DNA from: Gadus chalcogrammus
Lineage: Eukaryota; Chordata; Actinopteri; Gadiformes; Gadidae
Assembly: GCF_026213295.1 (NCBI RefSeq)
Contig: NC_079415.1
Coordinates: forward strand, 21,038,847-21,102,846
Direction of reading: 5' to 3'
DNA length: 64,000 bases
Positions 11,484-21,427 of the stretch are shown here, piece after piece. A program made the position numbers and the translations under genes. The first letter of the stretch is position 1; every line of letters begins with the position of its first letter. Below the pieces are notes generated by a model. The model did no database searches. It worked only from the letters and a program-made list of their open reading frames with translations, and was not told the origin of the DNA.

Positions 11484-12231
11484 CCTCTCACCCAGTAAAC
11501 AGGGACAAAACACCTTGGGGCCCAAAGCGCCACAAAACACAAACACCCAAAGGTTACATCAAGAACATTTTGCTTCATGAAAATATATATACTGATAACA
11601 CAAACCTTTGTGTTATCAGAGTATGTCCAATTTGCAATAGTTTTCCCTGTATAAATATACCCTCCCTGAGGCCAAACAAGAGCACATTTACCTGATAAAG
11701 TTAGATAACACCAAATTTATGCATGCATGATCACCATCATTATTTAATAGCATTTAGTTTCTTAACAGTGTATTGTAACATAGGGAACCATTGCAGTTGG
11801 GGTCACAGTAAAGTGAAATATTCACTTGTCACCTGTAATATATCCTCCAGCTGTTCTCACTCGTGAAAGACAAAGAGATTTTTGTTCTATACATAAGTGC
11901 CTTGGGGGGGAAATATCCATTAAAGGTCCCATGGCATGCTACTTTATGGATACTTTAATCTAGGTATGAGTTGGCCCCTAAGATAGTATTTGAAGACGTT
12001 CGCGAAATTCAGCCACTTCAACCCAGTCGCACATTGATCTTTCCCAAAACGCGCCATTTCGGTGTCTGTAGCTTAATGCAAATGAGGAGGAGAGAGACGG
12101 GTCAAGGCAGAGGGTGGGGGTTTTGGCCCTGAGCAGCTTGCGGCCACGGTACCATGCGCTCTGTTTACAGTGGATGTATCGCAACGCAAGGCTCACACAG
12201 CCTTTGACCGTGTTCTGTAAATATTCTAGAG

Positions 12232-13681
12232 CAGGGGTTCTTAACCTTTTTGACCTTGAGGCCCAATTTTTAAAGTACAAAGTGGCCCTGGGCACACTGC
12301 ATAGGTTTAACTGACCTCACTCTCGGTTTAATTTGTATACAATAATAACCAAATCCACTTACTGTTTAACAAGCAAAAACCTAAAATAAAAATAAAATGA
12401 AATGATAAAATGGGATCATCACAAAGACTTTTATTAAACATGTGTATGTAACACATACTGTATCATGACACTGAACAGGCTGATAATTCCTGGGCCAAAT
12501 CAGGCTGTGACAAGAACATTTTCAAGAATCAAGTCAGGATTTTTAATAATAATTTAAAAAAAAGACCAATATTAGGATTTTACTTTAAATTAAAAAAAAA
12601 AAAAGGGGGTGATAAAATAAATGCATTCAAATAATATAAATCTATTTTTAAATTAAATAAATAAACTGTAAATAAAATTGAAATAGAGTGCAAATGAAAC
12701 TATAGCCTTATAATCTGCAAAGCCATTTGAAAATTGCTTCAACAGTCTCCATTTTTTCATGACAGAAGAATCTTTATATCTGTGACAAATGAACAATGAC
12801 ACAAATAATAACGACAATGAACAACAACTCCCTTTTTATCTTCACCTCTTAATGAGACACTTGGGCCTGCCTCTGAGACATAATCAGATCCAGTCTGGGC
12901 GGAATGGGAGAAAGGCTCACTCTCAGAGTAGCCTCCAGCGTTGCTCTGAGTCTGTTTCGGGCTTTGGTCTTAGTTGTGGCCACAATGGAGAACCCTGATT
13001 TACACAGGTACGTAGTTGTGAATGGGAGCAGGAGTTTCACAGCCCTCAGTGCAAGACATGGGTACTCCTTTGAGACTGCAATCCAGAAGGAGCCCAGGTC
13101 CAGTTTGCCCCGCTGCAGCTTTAAAGTGCTGTCAGTGGAAACTTCCAGAAGCTGGGATTCAAGGTGTGAGGGCAAAGCAACATCACTTGCAGTGGGATCC
13201 AATGCAAATTGGTCCAAAATCCACATGTTTCCCTTCGTTGGACAGCATTAGCCCACACTCCACACACTGGGCTTTTGGCACTGCCTCTGTTCCTCCATTT
13301 ACGAAACCGTATTTAATGAAGTCGACATTGTATTTCCGCAAAAACTTTGTCTTTTGGGTGGAGGGGTCAGGATGTTCGTCGTCATGTTTTCTTTTAAAAA
13401 ACCTATCCATATTTGCCGCAGCGAGCGAAGAAGACTCTTCTTCTCTGTGTATTCGCGCTTCCTAAACAACTGCGTGATGCATTACCGCCACCGCGTGGTC
13501 GAAAACGGCATTGTAAGTTACTGAGCGTCTCATGCATAACATATCTCTGTCTTCACTTGATAATCTACAAAGTCCGGCGGCCCTTGGGGCCCACAGGTGC
13601 AAAACTGAAAGTTTTTCGCGGCCCTCTAGGGGGCGCTGGCGGCCCAAGTTTGGGCCGCGGCCCTATGGTTAAGAATCACTG
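12232..13681 (-). mobile_element. hAT element, internally deleted, with BED-finger protein remnant
   Basis: CAGGGGTTCTTAACC at 12232 is matched by the inverted CAGTGATTCTTAACC end at 13681. TTCTAGAG is duplicated exactly (12224-12231 and 13682-13689). The 8-bp duplication and CAG ends place it in hAT. It is inserted in the larger MITE. The coding strand is minus; see the pseudogene entry. Confidence 0.9.
12849..13410 (-). pseudogene. ZBED/hAT-like protein remnant: N-terminus plus C-terminus only
   Basis: On the minus strand, 13410-13183 reads MDRFFKRKHDDE, then FVNGGTEAVPKAQCVECG, the start of a BED-type zinc finger (C-x-x-C present). Further on, 13226-12849 reads ALRAVKLLLPFTTTYLCKSGFS followed by ARNRLRATLEATLRVSLS, the hAT C-terminal dimerisation region as found in ZBED5/GTF2IRD2-like proteins. 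The central catalytic RNase-H-like part is deleted, and the two parts are in different frames. This is a non-autonomous derivative; its ends would have needed a transposase made elsewhere. Confidence 0.7.
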
Positions 13682-14689
13682 TTCTAGAGCACTCCGGGTG
13701 CTCTCGCGGGAGTCCTTGAGCTCTATATCTAAATAATATAAAATTATGCATCGATATCTATATCATAAAATATATATTATCACGGCCAAAAGCTGTGTGC
13801 GCCTCCAGACGATATTATGAATCTCAAACGAATGCGTCGGGTTCTCCGACGTCTCTGGTTCTTCCACTTCTATCAGTCTGACGTAAACTGAACCGCGACA
13901 TGGAGGAGAAAGGGATTGTCGCCCTCGATTGTCTTCCGTCTGAGCCCCGCTGCCCGCTGACGAGGCCCCACTGCCTCGAAAGCGGGCAGCGTGCCTTGCG
14001 GCGGTGGTGCCTCACGGCTGTGGTGCCTCACGGCTGTGGTGCCTCGCGGTGGCGGGCAGCAGGCAGCGGGGCTCTGGCGGGAGACATCACGGGCAACAAT
14101 CCCTTTCTCCTCCTTGTCGCCGTTCATGTACTTCAGGGAGTCAAAGCCAAAGTGCCTTCCCCCAAATTCTTTCTCAACCATTGCTGAGATATCCCCCACT
14201 ACGAGTCTCGTTGTGGAAATACCAGAGACGTCAGAGAATCCGACGAGTTATGCGCCATTACACCAACAGCAGAACGGTTATCCAAATAACAAAGTAGTGT
14301 ACAACAGTCGTAGCTCATTGTCTCATTGGCGGGCCGAATTCTCTGGGCGGGAAGAGCAGAGAAGGGGAGGTAACCCCCACGTGTGACGACATGCGGGGAA
14401 AAATTCTAAATCGGCGCATCTAAGCATTGTTTTTTCAAAGGCAGAACAGGATAACTATTGCTCGTTTTACACCTAACGCCATTTCTAGCTACTGGGGGAC
14501 CGTAGTTCTTGGAATCCAAGATGGCAGAATGTTAGGTTGTATGTGAGTTTGTGAGTTTGTCTCTCTGTCTGTGTTCATTTTTTGCGCTATTTTGTTTCTG
14601 CTACTTATTGAGCACACTGGATTTAAGGATATTATCATTCATCACATGAAATGAATGCAGACTACCTGGACTCTAAAGGGCTAGAACAA

Positions 14690-15055
14690 AGGCAGCAGTA
14701 GCAGCCTTGCTAACTCCCAAGGCCTCAGCAGCAGCAGTAGCAGCCTTGCTAACTCCCAAGGCCTCAGCTGCAGCAGCAGTAGCAGCCTTGCCAACTCCCA
14801 AGGCCTCAGCAGCAGCAGCAGTAGCAGCCTTGCTAACACATCAAGGCCCCAGCACCAGCAGTAGCAGCCTTGCTAACACCTCAAGGTCCCAGCAGCAGCA
14901 GTAGCAGCCTTGCTAGCACCTCAAGGTCCCAGCAGCAGCAGCCTTGCTATCATCTCAAGCCCCCAGCAGCAGCAGCCTTGCTAACATCTCAAGGCCCCAG
15001 CAGCAGCAGCCCTGCTAACATCTCAAGGCCCCAGCAGCAGCAGCTAGCATAGTAA
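14690..15055 (+). repeat. CAG-rich minisatellite in the LINE 5' region
   Basis: About nine imperfect units with the core CTAAC-ACCTCAAGGCCCCAGCAGCAGCAG; unit length shortens from about 42-45 bp on the left to about 30 bp on the right. The Ala/Ser-rich frame it gives is probably not a protein. Repeated 5' UTR units are common in LINE promoters. Confidence 0.85.
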
Positions 15056-15074
15056 ACTCAGTAATTTAAAGACA

Positions 15075-15395
15075 ATGGCATTTTTCTTAACTTTAGTATG
15101 TTTGTTGACATTTTGGGACCTGACTCCAAGGTATTGCCCCTTTGTGAGTACCGCTAGCTATGTGTCGAGCATGCAAGACACTTACTATAGTGGCACTAAT
15201 GCTAATGTTGCCGGGCATTTTCAGCAACCACAGCCTGATTTGGTTTGGGCCTCAAACCTGTGGTCGGACCCACCTAGGGACTTACCTAAACTTCTACGTT
15301 GTTTTACTTTATATAATCTTACTCTTTCCCTTAAGGAAAGGCATTGCCTGGCTTTAACACATGAAAAAACTGCTTCAAAATGTAAGGAGGAGTGA
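15075..15395 (+). CDS. Small open frame of the LINE, 106 codons, unknown
   Basis: It begins ATGGCATTTTTC and ends TGA at 15393-15395, directly overlapping the next LINE frame. The first 15 residues are hydrophobic (MAFFLTLVCLLTFW). No RNA-binding or zinc-knuckle motif of a normal LINE ORF1 is visible. It may be a degraded ORF1 or chance; treat as doubtful. Confidence 0.35.
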   Translation: MAFFLTLVCLLTFWDLTPRYCPFVSTASYVSSMQDTYYSGTNANVAGHFQQPQPDLVWASNLWSDPPRDLPKLLRCFTLYNLTLSLKERHCLALTHEKTASKCKEE

Positions 15396-15940
15396 TGATT
15401 GTACTACTCTTACTTCTGTCTGGAGATGTGCAATCAAACCCTGGTCCTGAATTGCAATTTATCCAGACTCCCGCTGATTTTAAATTAATGTCTGGTCTCA
15501 AATGTATTCATCTTAATGTGCGCAGCTTAGTACCAAAGATGGACATGGTCAGAATTTGGGTTAGATCAACAGATGCAGACATTGTGGTCATCTCAGAAAC
15601 TTGGCTGACAAAATCTATTACAAATGAAGACATTAGCATACTCGGATACAATGTTTATCATACTGATAGGCCCAAGAAAGGCGTAGCCATTTTCGTTAAA
15701 TCAAGATTTGATGCTTCAATTGTTCTGTCTGAGTCTATCTCTAAGCATTTTGAATTTTTGGCATTGAAGTTGGAAATAGCAAAGTCCCTCTCTATGACTG
15801 TTGTCGGGTGCTATAGGCCTCCATCTGCCACAAAGGAGGCATTATCGTCATTGCAGCATCTTTTGTCCAAATTAAATTATAATGAGCTTTTAATGGCTGG
15901 AGATCTGAATTGGGATTGGCTAAATGCAGTTCCGGATTAA
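15395..15940 (+). pseudogene. LINE ORF2, apurinic endonuclease part, with N-terminal 2A-like motif
   Basis: From ATG at 15395 the frame reads a hydrophobic MIVLLLLLS followed at once by GDVQSNPGP, a match to the 2A ribosome-skipping motif (D-V/I-E-x-N-P-G-P) with Gln for Glu. The endonuclease block follows: CIHLNVRSLVPK, DIVVISETWL, GVAIFVKS, VVGCYRPPS and MAGDLNWDW, all typical of APE-type LINE endonucleases. The frame closes with TAA at 15938-15940, inside the domain, so this copy is inactive. Confidence 0.85.
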
Positions 15941-16104
15941 TTTAAATCTTTCTGTGACACTATTAATCTTATCCATCTGGTAAACCTACCTACAAGGCCA
16001 AATCTTAAAAATTCTGAAAAGTCCACTTTGAATGATCTAATTCTCACAAATGTTCCTCATAAATTCTTATCCTTGGGAGTTTTCTGCAATGATTTGAATT
16101 ATCA

Positions 16105-18185
16105 TTGTGTTGTTGCTACTTGCACGGACACAAAAATCAGAGGAATTTAAAAATATTTAATGAACAGGCTTTTCATCATGATTTGTCTTTGGTAAATTGG
16201 GGACACATAGGTATTTTGCTGGACGTGGAGTTAGCTTGGACATTCTTTAAGGAACACTTTGTGAAAATTGTAAATAAACATGCCCCCATCGGGAAATTCC
16301 GGGTTAAGGGACGAGATAATCCCTGGTTTTCCCCAGAGTTGTCAGATACCATCCATCGACGTAATGTGGCATGGGCCAAAGCCAGAAAAAAGTGATTTTG
16401 CCTAAAGGCCAAATCTGAATATTATTTATCTGTCACAACTGAGAACCTTAATAATCCACAGAAATTTTGGAAAGTAATTAAATCTATATCTGTAAGTAAA
16501 AGTCCTCCGGCTCTTCCGATATTTGTTCTAAAAGACTCGGTCCCAGTCTATGATAGAACTGAGGTTCTAAATTGTTTTAACAATCATTTTGTATCATCTG
16601 GTTCTTTGTTTGATTCTACGGAAGGATTCTCCAAGGATTTCAGGAGAACCCTTTAATTTCTTACCTTTTACTGTGCAGCAAGTGCATCAAGCCCTCAAAA
16701 CGTTGGATAGCAGAAAATCCCCTGGACCTGATTCAATAGAGCCCTACTTTTTAATCTCTCAATTGAAAACAAAGAAATTCTGTTTGGAAGTCAGCTGTTT
16801 GGAAGTCAGCTTTTGTTACCCCCTTATTAAAAGGAGGTGATCCAGCAGCTTTAACCAACTACAAGCCAATATCAAATCTGTGAGCCTTTTCAAAAATTCT
16901 TGAATCTCTTGTGTGTGATCAGTTAAAAGAGTTTCTAACCTCCAATGATCTTCTCTCAAAACTGCAATCAGGCTTCAGGAAAAAACACAGTACCATCACT
17001 GAAGCTACAAAAGTGATCAATGATATATTAGTTGCTCTTGATAAGAAGCAGCACTGTGCTTCACTTTTTATTGATCTGTCAAAGGCTTTTGACACTGGAC
17101 CATGCTGTTTTAAAGCATAGGCTTTTTTGCTTGGGTTTGTCAAATCATGTAGTTTCCTGGTTCACAGATTATTTGAGTGACAGGACTCAGTGTATTAAAT
17201 ATGATGGTCTGTGTTCTGAATTTGTGAGTGTCCACAAGGGCGTGCCACAGGGTTCAATATTAGGACCCCTCTTGTTCATTATGTACATTAATGATTTGGG
17301 AAAAAACGTGTCAGATGCTAACATGCATTTTTATGCAGATGACACAATTATTTACTGTTTTGGATCAACTCCTGCTAGAGCTGTTGAATCTCGGCAGAAA
17401 GCTTTTGATGTAGTCCAGCACACACTCCTGCAACTAAAATTAGTCCTCAACACTGAAAAAACTAAACAAATGTTGTTTTCAAACTCTAAGAAAGTACCTC
17501 AAACTGTCCACACAGTGTCCACTCTTGAGGGAAATGTCATAGAGGTGGTTCATATCTATAAATATCTTGGTGTCTTGATTGATGACTCCCTTTCCTTCAA
17601 ACCCCACATTGACAATCTTGTGAAGAAATTTAAACTTAAATTGGGCTGCTTCTTCAGGCACAAATTTTGTTTCTCTTTTGAGGTGAAAAAGCGGCTTGTC
17701 ACTGCAACGTTTTTATCCAGTTTAGATTATGGAGATTTGATTTATATGCCTCAGCTAAATGTCTATGTAAGATTGATGCTGTTTACCATGCTTCTCTGAG
17801 GTTTATTACTAACTGTAGAGCCCTGACCCATCACTGTGAATTGTATTCTCGAGTGGGTTGGCCCTCTTTGTCCACCAGGAGGCTGGGACATTGGTGCACT
17901 TTTATTTATAAGGCCATGCTTGGGCTACTGCCATCATATATTTGTAATTTAATCACACAGAAAATAGTTGCTTCTTACAGTCTGCGTTCAAACAATCAGA
18001 TGCTTCTGTCAGTTCCATTTGCCCGCACTGAATTAGGAAAAAGGGCATTCGTCCACTCTGCTCCCACCACATGGAACTGGCTGCAAAAAGATTTTAAATT
18101 AACCGAATTGATTTCTTTGAACGCTCTTAAATCTAAGATGAGAGCATTTCAGACCACTTCTTTGACTTGTAGAAGTTTTTTATGA
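16105..18185 (+). pseudogene. LINE ORF2, reverse transcriptase part, frameshifted
   Basis: Blocks at 16105-16395, 16589-16840, 16911-17120, 17032-17799 and 17841-18185 are collinear but in different frames. Recognisable motifs are SRKSPGPDSI, LQSGFRKKHST, FIDLSKAFDT, GVPQGSILGPLLFIMYIND, FYADDTIIY (catalytic Asp pair), YLGVLIDDSL and the C-terminal SYSLRSNN...LGKRAFVHSAP...WN region found in CR1/L2 elements. At least four frame changes and a TGA at 16393-16395 make it non-functional. It continues the endonuclease block of the same element. Confidence 0.85.
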
Positions 18186-18480
18186 ATTTTAATTTACTTG
18201 TAAATGTTTTTTATCATTTTAATTTCTGTCTATATGTTGTGAGTGTAATATTGTGAGTGTACATATGTTATTTGTTGCTGCCTCTTGGCCAGAAAAAAAA
18301 AAGTAGTCAGGCTGGGGGAACACATATTAATGTTAGAAAACCTCATAAAGTCAAATTTTCATGCCGTGGGATCTTTACAGAACAGATGAATTGAATGAAT
18401 GAACTACTAGTGTAAGATGTGTAAGAAATTTCACAAATCTTTAGTAAAAAATAAAGCATAAAGAACAACAAAACAAACAT

Positions 18481-18610
<130 letters not shown>

Positions 18611-18615
18611 TACAG

Positions 18616-18728
18616 GATGAGTTGGAGGCAGCCAGGAAGTTCCTGTACTATGAGATGGGCTACAGGACTCGGTCAGAACAACTCACGAAGACCTCTGAGA
18701 TCAATCTGGACTACCAGGAAGTAGTCAG
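18616..18728 (+). CDS. gpd2: gpd2 exon
   Basis: The exon starts after CTACAG and ends GTAGTCAG|GTACTA; 113 bases, leaving AG of a split Arg codon. It reads DELEAARKFLYYEMGYRTRS, then EQLTKTSEINLDYQEVV, matching the linker that precedes the EF-hands in animal GPD2. The final codon is completed by the first base of the exon at 19178. Confidence 0.95.
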
Positions 18729-18756
18729 GTACTACTTCCTGTCCGTCTGTCTCTAT

Positions 18757-18825
18757 TGTCTCTAGGTGACCTTGGGTGTCTTGAAAGGCGCCTCTAAATT
18801 AAATGTATTATTATTATTATTATTG
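18757..18825 (+). mobile_element. LINE/SINE 3' tail remnant
   Basis: GACCTTGGGTGTCTTGAAAG...CTCTAAATTAAATGTATT ends in (ATT)n. The same tail occurs at 38986-39050. It is the 3' end of a severely 5'-truncated non-LTR element, inside a 449-bp gpd2 intron. Confidence 0.7.
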
Positions 18826-19177
18826 GCGTGTCGGGAATCCCTCACTCATTCACTATATTGTGCACTATTTGGGGCGTCACATTTTTGTGGTACTGTTGGA
18901 AACCAAAGGGTCCAAACCAGGATCCCTATATAGTGCATCATTTCATGTCTAAAATAAATATGAAATCATAATTTCGGGCCCCGAGGGTTGAGTGTTTTTG
19001 GTCATAAATATACCCGTCTTAATATCTGTCGGTCTGTCTTTATATCTGTCTATATATGTCTGTAGTTATTTGTTTGGCAACAATACTTTAGCGCTAGTGT
19101 CATGTTTGGACCACAATACAAAGGTTTGTTTGGCCTACTCTCCCTCCAGGCTAAATTGCTGTGTGTGTGATTGACAG

Positions 19178-19256
19178 GTACAAAAACCGCTTCCACAAGT
19201 TTGACAAGGAGAGCAAAGGATTCATCACAACGGTGGACGTACAGAGCGTGCTGCAG
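19178..19256 (+). CDS. gpd2: gpd2 exon, first (degenerate) EF-hand
   Basis: The exon starts after TTGACAG and ends CTGCAG|GTACCA; 79 bases, completing the split Arg codon and ending in phase 0. It reads YKNRFHKFDKESKGFITTVD, then VQSVLQ. The loop D-K-E-S-K-G-F-I-T-T-V-D is a degenerate EF-hand: Lys at position 5 and Asp at 12 make calcium binding weaker than in the second loop. Confidence 0.95.
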
Positions 19257-19377
19257 GTACCACCCTGGGTTTCACTTTCTGCACTTCACTCTTTGTTTCT
19301 TTCCTCTTATTTTCTAGCCTCTCTTAATCTTGTTTTCTATAGTTTCTATTTCTTTTGTCTTTCCTACTCTCTTTCAT

Positions 19378-19452
19378 TCACTCACTCACTCACTCACTCA
19401 CTCACTCACTCACTCACTCACTCACTCACTCACTCACTCACTCACTCACTCA
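19378..19452 (+). repeat. (TCAC)n microsatellite in gpd2 intron
   Basis: About 18 perfect copies of the tetranucleotide within a 293-bp intron, followed by a CT-rich tract and TG run leading to the acceptor at 19549. Confidence 0.95.
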
Positions 19453-19549
19453 GTCTCTCCTCTCCTCTTGTGTGGGGTCTCTCTCTCTCTCCCGCCCTTG
19501 TCTCTCTCCCTGTCTCACTCTCCCTCTCGCCACTTGTGTGTGTGTGCAG

Positions 19550-19648
19550 AGCATCAACATTCAGATCGATGAGAACTCCCTGCATGAGATCCTCAGCGAG
19601 GTGGACCTCAACAAGAACGGACAGGTGGAGATCGACGAGTTCCTGCAG
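19550..19648 (+). CDS. gpd2: gpd2 exon, second (canonical) EF-hand
   Basis: The exon starts after GTGTGCAG and ends CTGCAG|GTAGGT; 99 bases, phase 0. It reads SINIQIDENSLHEILSEVDL, then NKNGQVEIDEFLQ. The loop D-L-N-K-N-G-Q-V-E-I-D-E has Asp1, Asn3, Asn5, Gly6, Ile10 (in this numbering of D as 1) and Glu12, a standard calcium-binding EF-hand. In animals this gives GPD2 its activation by cytosolic calcium. The preceding TG run reaches into the acceptor. Confidence 0.95.
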
Positions 19649-19690
19649 GTAGGTCACATGACGAGTCCAGTGGTGGAGCATTTTTAACAG

Positions 19691-19972
19691 CCTGGGTTAG
19701 GGGTTCGAATCTCTTTGTAGTTCAACTAGAGGAGCAAGGCATCGACACTGCCAGGGTTAAGGGTTTGAATCCCTGTGTAGCTCAACTAGAGGAGCAAGGC
19801 ATCGACACTGCCAGGGTTAAGGGTTTGAATCCCTGTGTAGCTCAACTAGAGGAGCAAGGCATCGACACTGCCAGGGTTAAGGGTTTGAATCCCTGTGTAG
19901 CTCAACTAGAGGAGCAAGGCATCGACACTGCCAGGGTTAGGGGTTTGATTCCCTGACTAGCTCCACTGCTGG
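19691..19972 (+). repeat. Tandem array of 60-bp acceptor-less tRNA-like units (about 4.7 copies)
   Basis: Three central units (19741-19800, 19801-19860, 19861-19920) are identical, flanked by diverged partial units. Each contains, in order, a D-arm GCTC-AACTAGAG-GAGC, an anticodon-type arm GGCA-TCGACAC-TGCC with a 7-base loop, and a T-arm AGGG-TTTGAAT-CCCT, so an A-box and a B-box are present. There is no acceptor stem. The 20-residue periodic frame across it is an artefact. It lies in the last gpd2 intron, sense strand. Confidence 0.9.
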
Positions 19973-20234
19973 TGCTGAGATGGTAGGCCTCACGGTGACG
20001 TCATACGCTGGATCAGATCTAATGGGTTCACCCGCATTGCTCGCTCCTCTTCGTTGTTCCATTCACTCGATGGGTGGTGCTCTCCCTTCGTCTCCGTCTT
20101 TCTCACTTCAAAACCCTGCAGGCTCACGCTGTGAAACCGCCCACCTCACTTTCTCACCCTACGCCTCTCTCCATGTCCAACTCTCTCGGCGACCAGCGGG
20201 TCCAGCCTAATGAAGCCTATTCGTTTTCATTTTC

Positions 20235-20445
20235 GTAACGAGGGACTCTCTCTATCTCTCTCCCTCTCTCTCTCCCTGTCTCTCTTTCTGTCTCTTGTTA
20301 CCTCCGTGTTCAATGCCAGGTCTGGAGTATATAATCATTACAGGAGAGCTTCTGATGACAGACATCCACCCCTCCCCCCCCCCCCGTCACACTGTGAGTT
20401 AGCCTTCATTAGCAGATGTCTTCACCGCACCCCCCCACCCACTTG

Positions 20446-20489
<44 letters not shown>

Positions 20490-20584
20490 CTGTATCTCTC
20501 TCTCTCTTTGTCTCTGTCCATCTCTCTCTCACTCTCTCTGTCTCTGTCTCTCTCTCTGTGTCTCTCTCTCTCTGTCTCTCTCTC

Positions 20585-20625
<41 letters not shown>

Positions 20626-20699
20626 CTGCCCCTCTCTCTCTCTGCATCTCTGTCTCTCTGTCTCTCTCTCTCTCTGTCTCTGTCTCTCTGTCGCTCTCT

Positions 20700-20738
<39 letters not shown>

Positions 20739-20760
20739 TCTCTGTCTCTCTCGTTCTCTC
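20235..20760 (+). repeat. CT-rich polypyrimidine region
   Basis: Over 300 bp of degenerate (CT)n with CTGT interruptions, especially 20450-20760, plus a poly(C) run near 20375. The minus strand is almost pure purine. Ser-Leu and Arg-Glu frames here are repeat artefacts. Confidence 0.95.
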
Positions 20761-21029
20761 CTGGGTGAGGACCATGCGACCACAGACCGGGTGTAGGGTC
20801 TCGGACCCCGAGTGACGCTAAGAGGGGCGTGGTGGTCTTTAACAAAGTCCCTTTGATCCGTGTCAGCAGGGGATGTGTGTGACTCCAGTGACACTAACGA
20901 GTCTCGTCAGAAGCTCCAGACGCGTCAGGATGAACGTTAGGATGGGTGTTAATGAACTAATAGAGCAATGTAATTTAGTACAAAGTAGTTAATGAACCAC
21001 AGTGAGTGACATGGTTCATTAACTTGGGT

Positions 21030-21160
21030 CATTTGTGTATGTGTTTTTGTGTGTGTGTGTTTTCCCTTGTGTATGTGTGTGTGTGTGTGTGTGTGTTCCT
21101 GTGTCTGTTTGTGTATGTTTTTTCCTGTTTGTGTGTGTGTTTGTGATTCTGTATGTACGT

Positions 21161-21201
<41 letters not shown>

Positions 21202-21207
21202 CTTGTC

Positions 21208-21281
<74 letters not shown>

Positions 21282-21298
21282 TGTGTGTGTGTGTGTCC
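21030..21298 (+). repeat. (TG)n-rich tract immediately before the last gpd2 exon
   Basis: Interrupted TG repeats run for about 270 bp and merge into GTGTCCCAG, the acceptor at 21300-21301. Cys-Val frames across it are artefacts. Confidence 0.95.
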
Positions 21299-21301
21299 CA
21301 G

Positions 21302-21427
21302 TTGATGAGTGCGGTGAAGAAGGGCCAGGTGTCTGACAGCCGTCTGGCCATCCTGCTGAAGACGGCTGAGGAGAGTTTGGACTTGAGGGCGCCCGTGTCC
21401 GTAGACCGCAGCGGGGGTGGAGTCTAA
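21302..21427 (+). CDS. gpd2: gpd2 last coding exon with stop
   Basis: The exon starts after GTCCCAG and reads LMSAVKKGQVSDSRLAILLK, then TAEESLDLRAPVSVDRSGGGV and stop TAA at 21425-21427. The residues after the EF-hands and the VDRS-GG end match the vertebrate GPD2 C-terminus. Together the seven exons give about 260 residues, roughly the last third of the usual protein of about 725 residues. The 3' UTR follows; its end could not be fixed. Confidence 0.95.
   Translation: MMSAVKKGQVSDSRLAILLKTAEESLDLRAPVSVDRSGGGV

Larger units (their letters stand above)
14506..18302 (+). mobile_element. CR1/L2-group LINE, nearly full length, poly(A) tail
   Basis: The insertion interrupts the MITE consensus between 14505 and 18303, with GTAG present on both sides (14502-14505, 18303-18306) as a probable short TSD. 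The 3' end is a run of A (18292-18302). The 5' part (14690-15055) is a CAG/CTCAAGGCCCCAG minisatellite, probably the 5' UTR. It is followed by a small open frame, an endonuclease block and reverse transcriptase blocks. It is in sense orientation to gpd2. Confidence 0.85.
11919..18378. mobile_element. Fish MITE split by two later insertions
   Basis: The left end TTAAAGGTCCCATGGCATG at 11919 corresponds, inverted and with changes, to the right end CATGCCGTGGGATCTTTAC finishing near 18378. The body continues across a hAT remnant (12232-13681) and a LINE (14506-18302). It includes a long internal foldback: 13836-13925 pairs with 14090-14252, for example GGAGGAGAAAGGGATTGT against its complement. 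No TSD was resolved. Confidence 0.7.

Noticed and set aside
13873..14386. Several overlapping frames of about 100-130 codons
   Set aside because: They fall in the GC-rich foldback part of a MITE, where both strands stay open; no protein family recognised.
19765..19956. 20-residue periodic protein frame (LNPCVAQLEEQGIDTARVKG type)
   Set aside because: It is only the translation of the 60-bp tRNA-like tandem repeat; period 60 is divisible by three, so the frame stays open by chance.
19691..19972. CRISPR-like array
   Set aside because: Units are contiguous with no unique spacers, and the genome is vertebrate.
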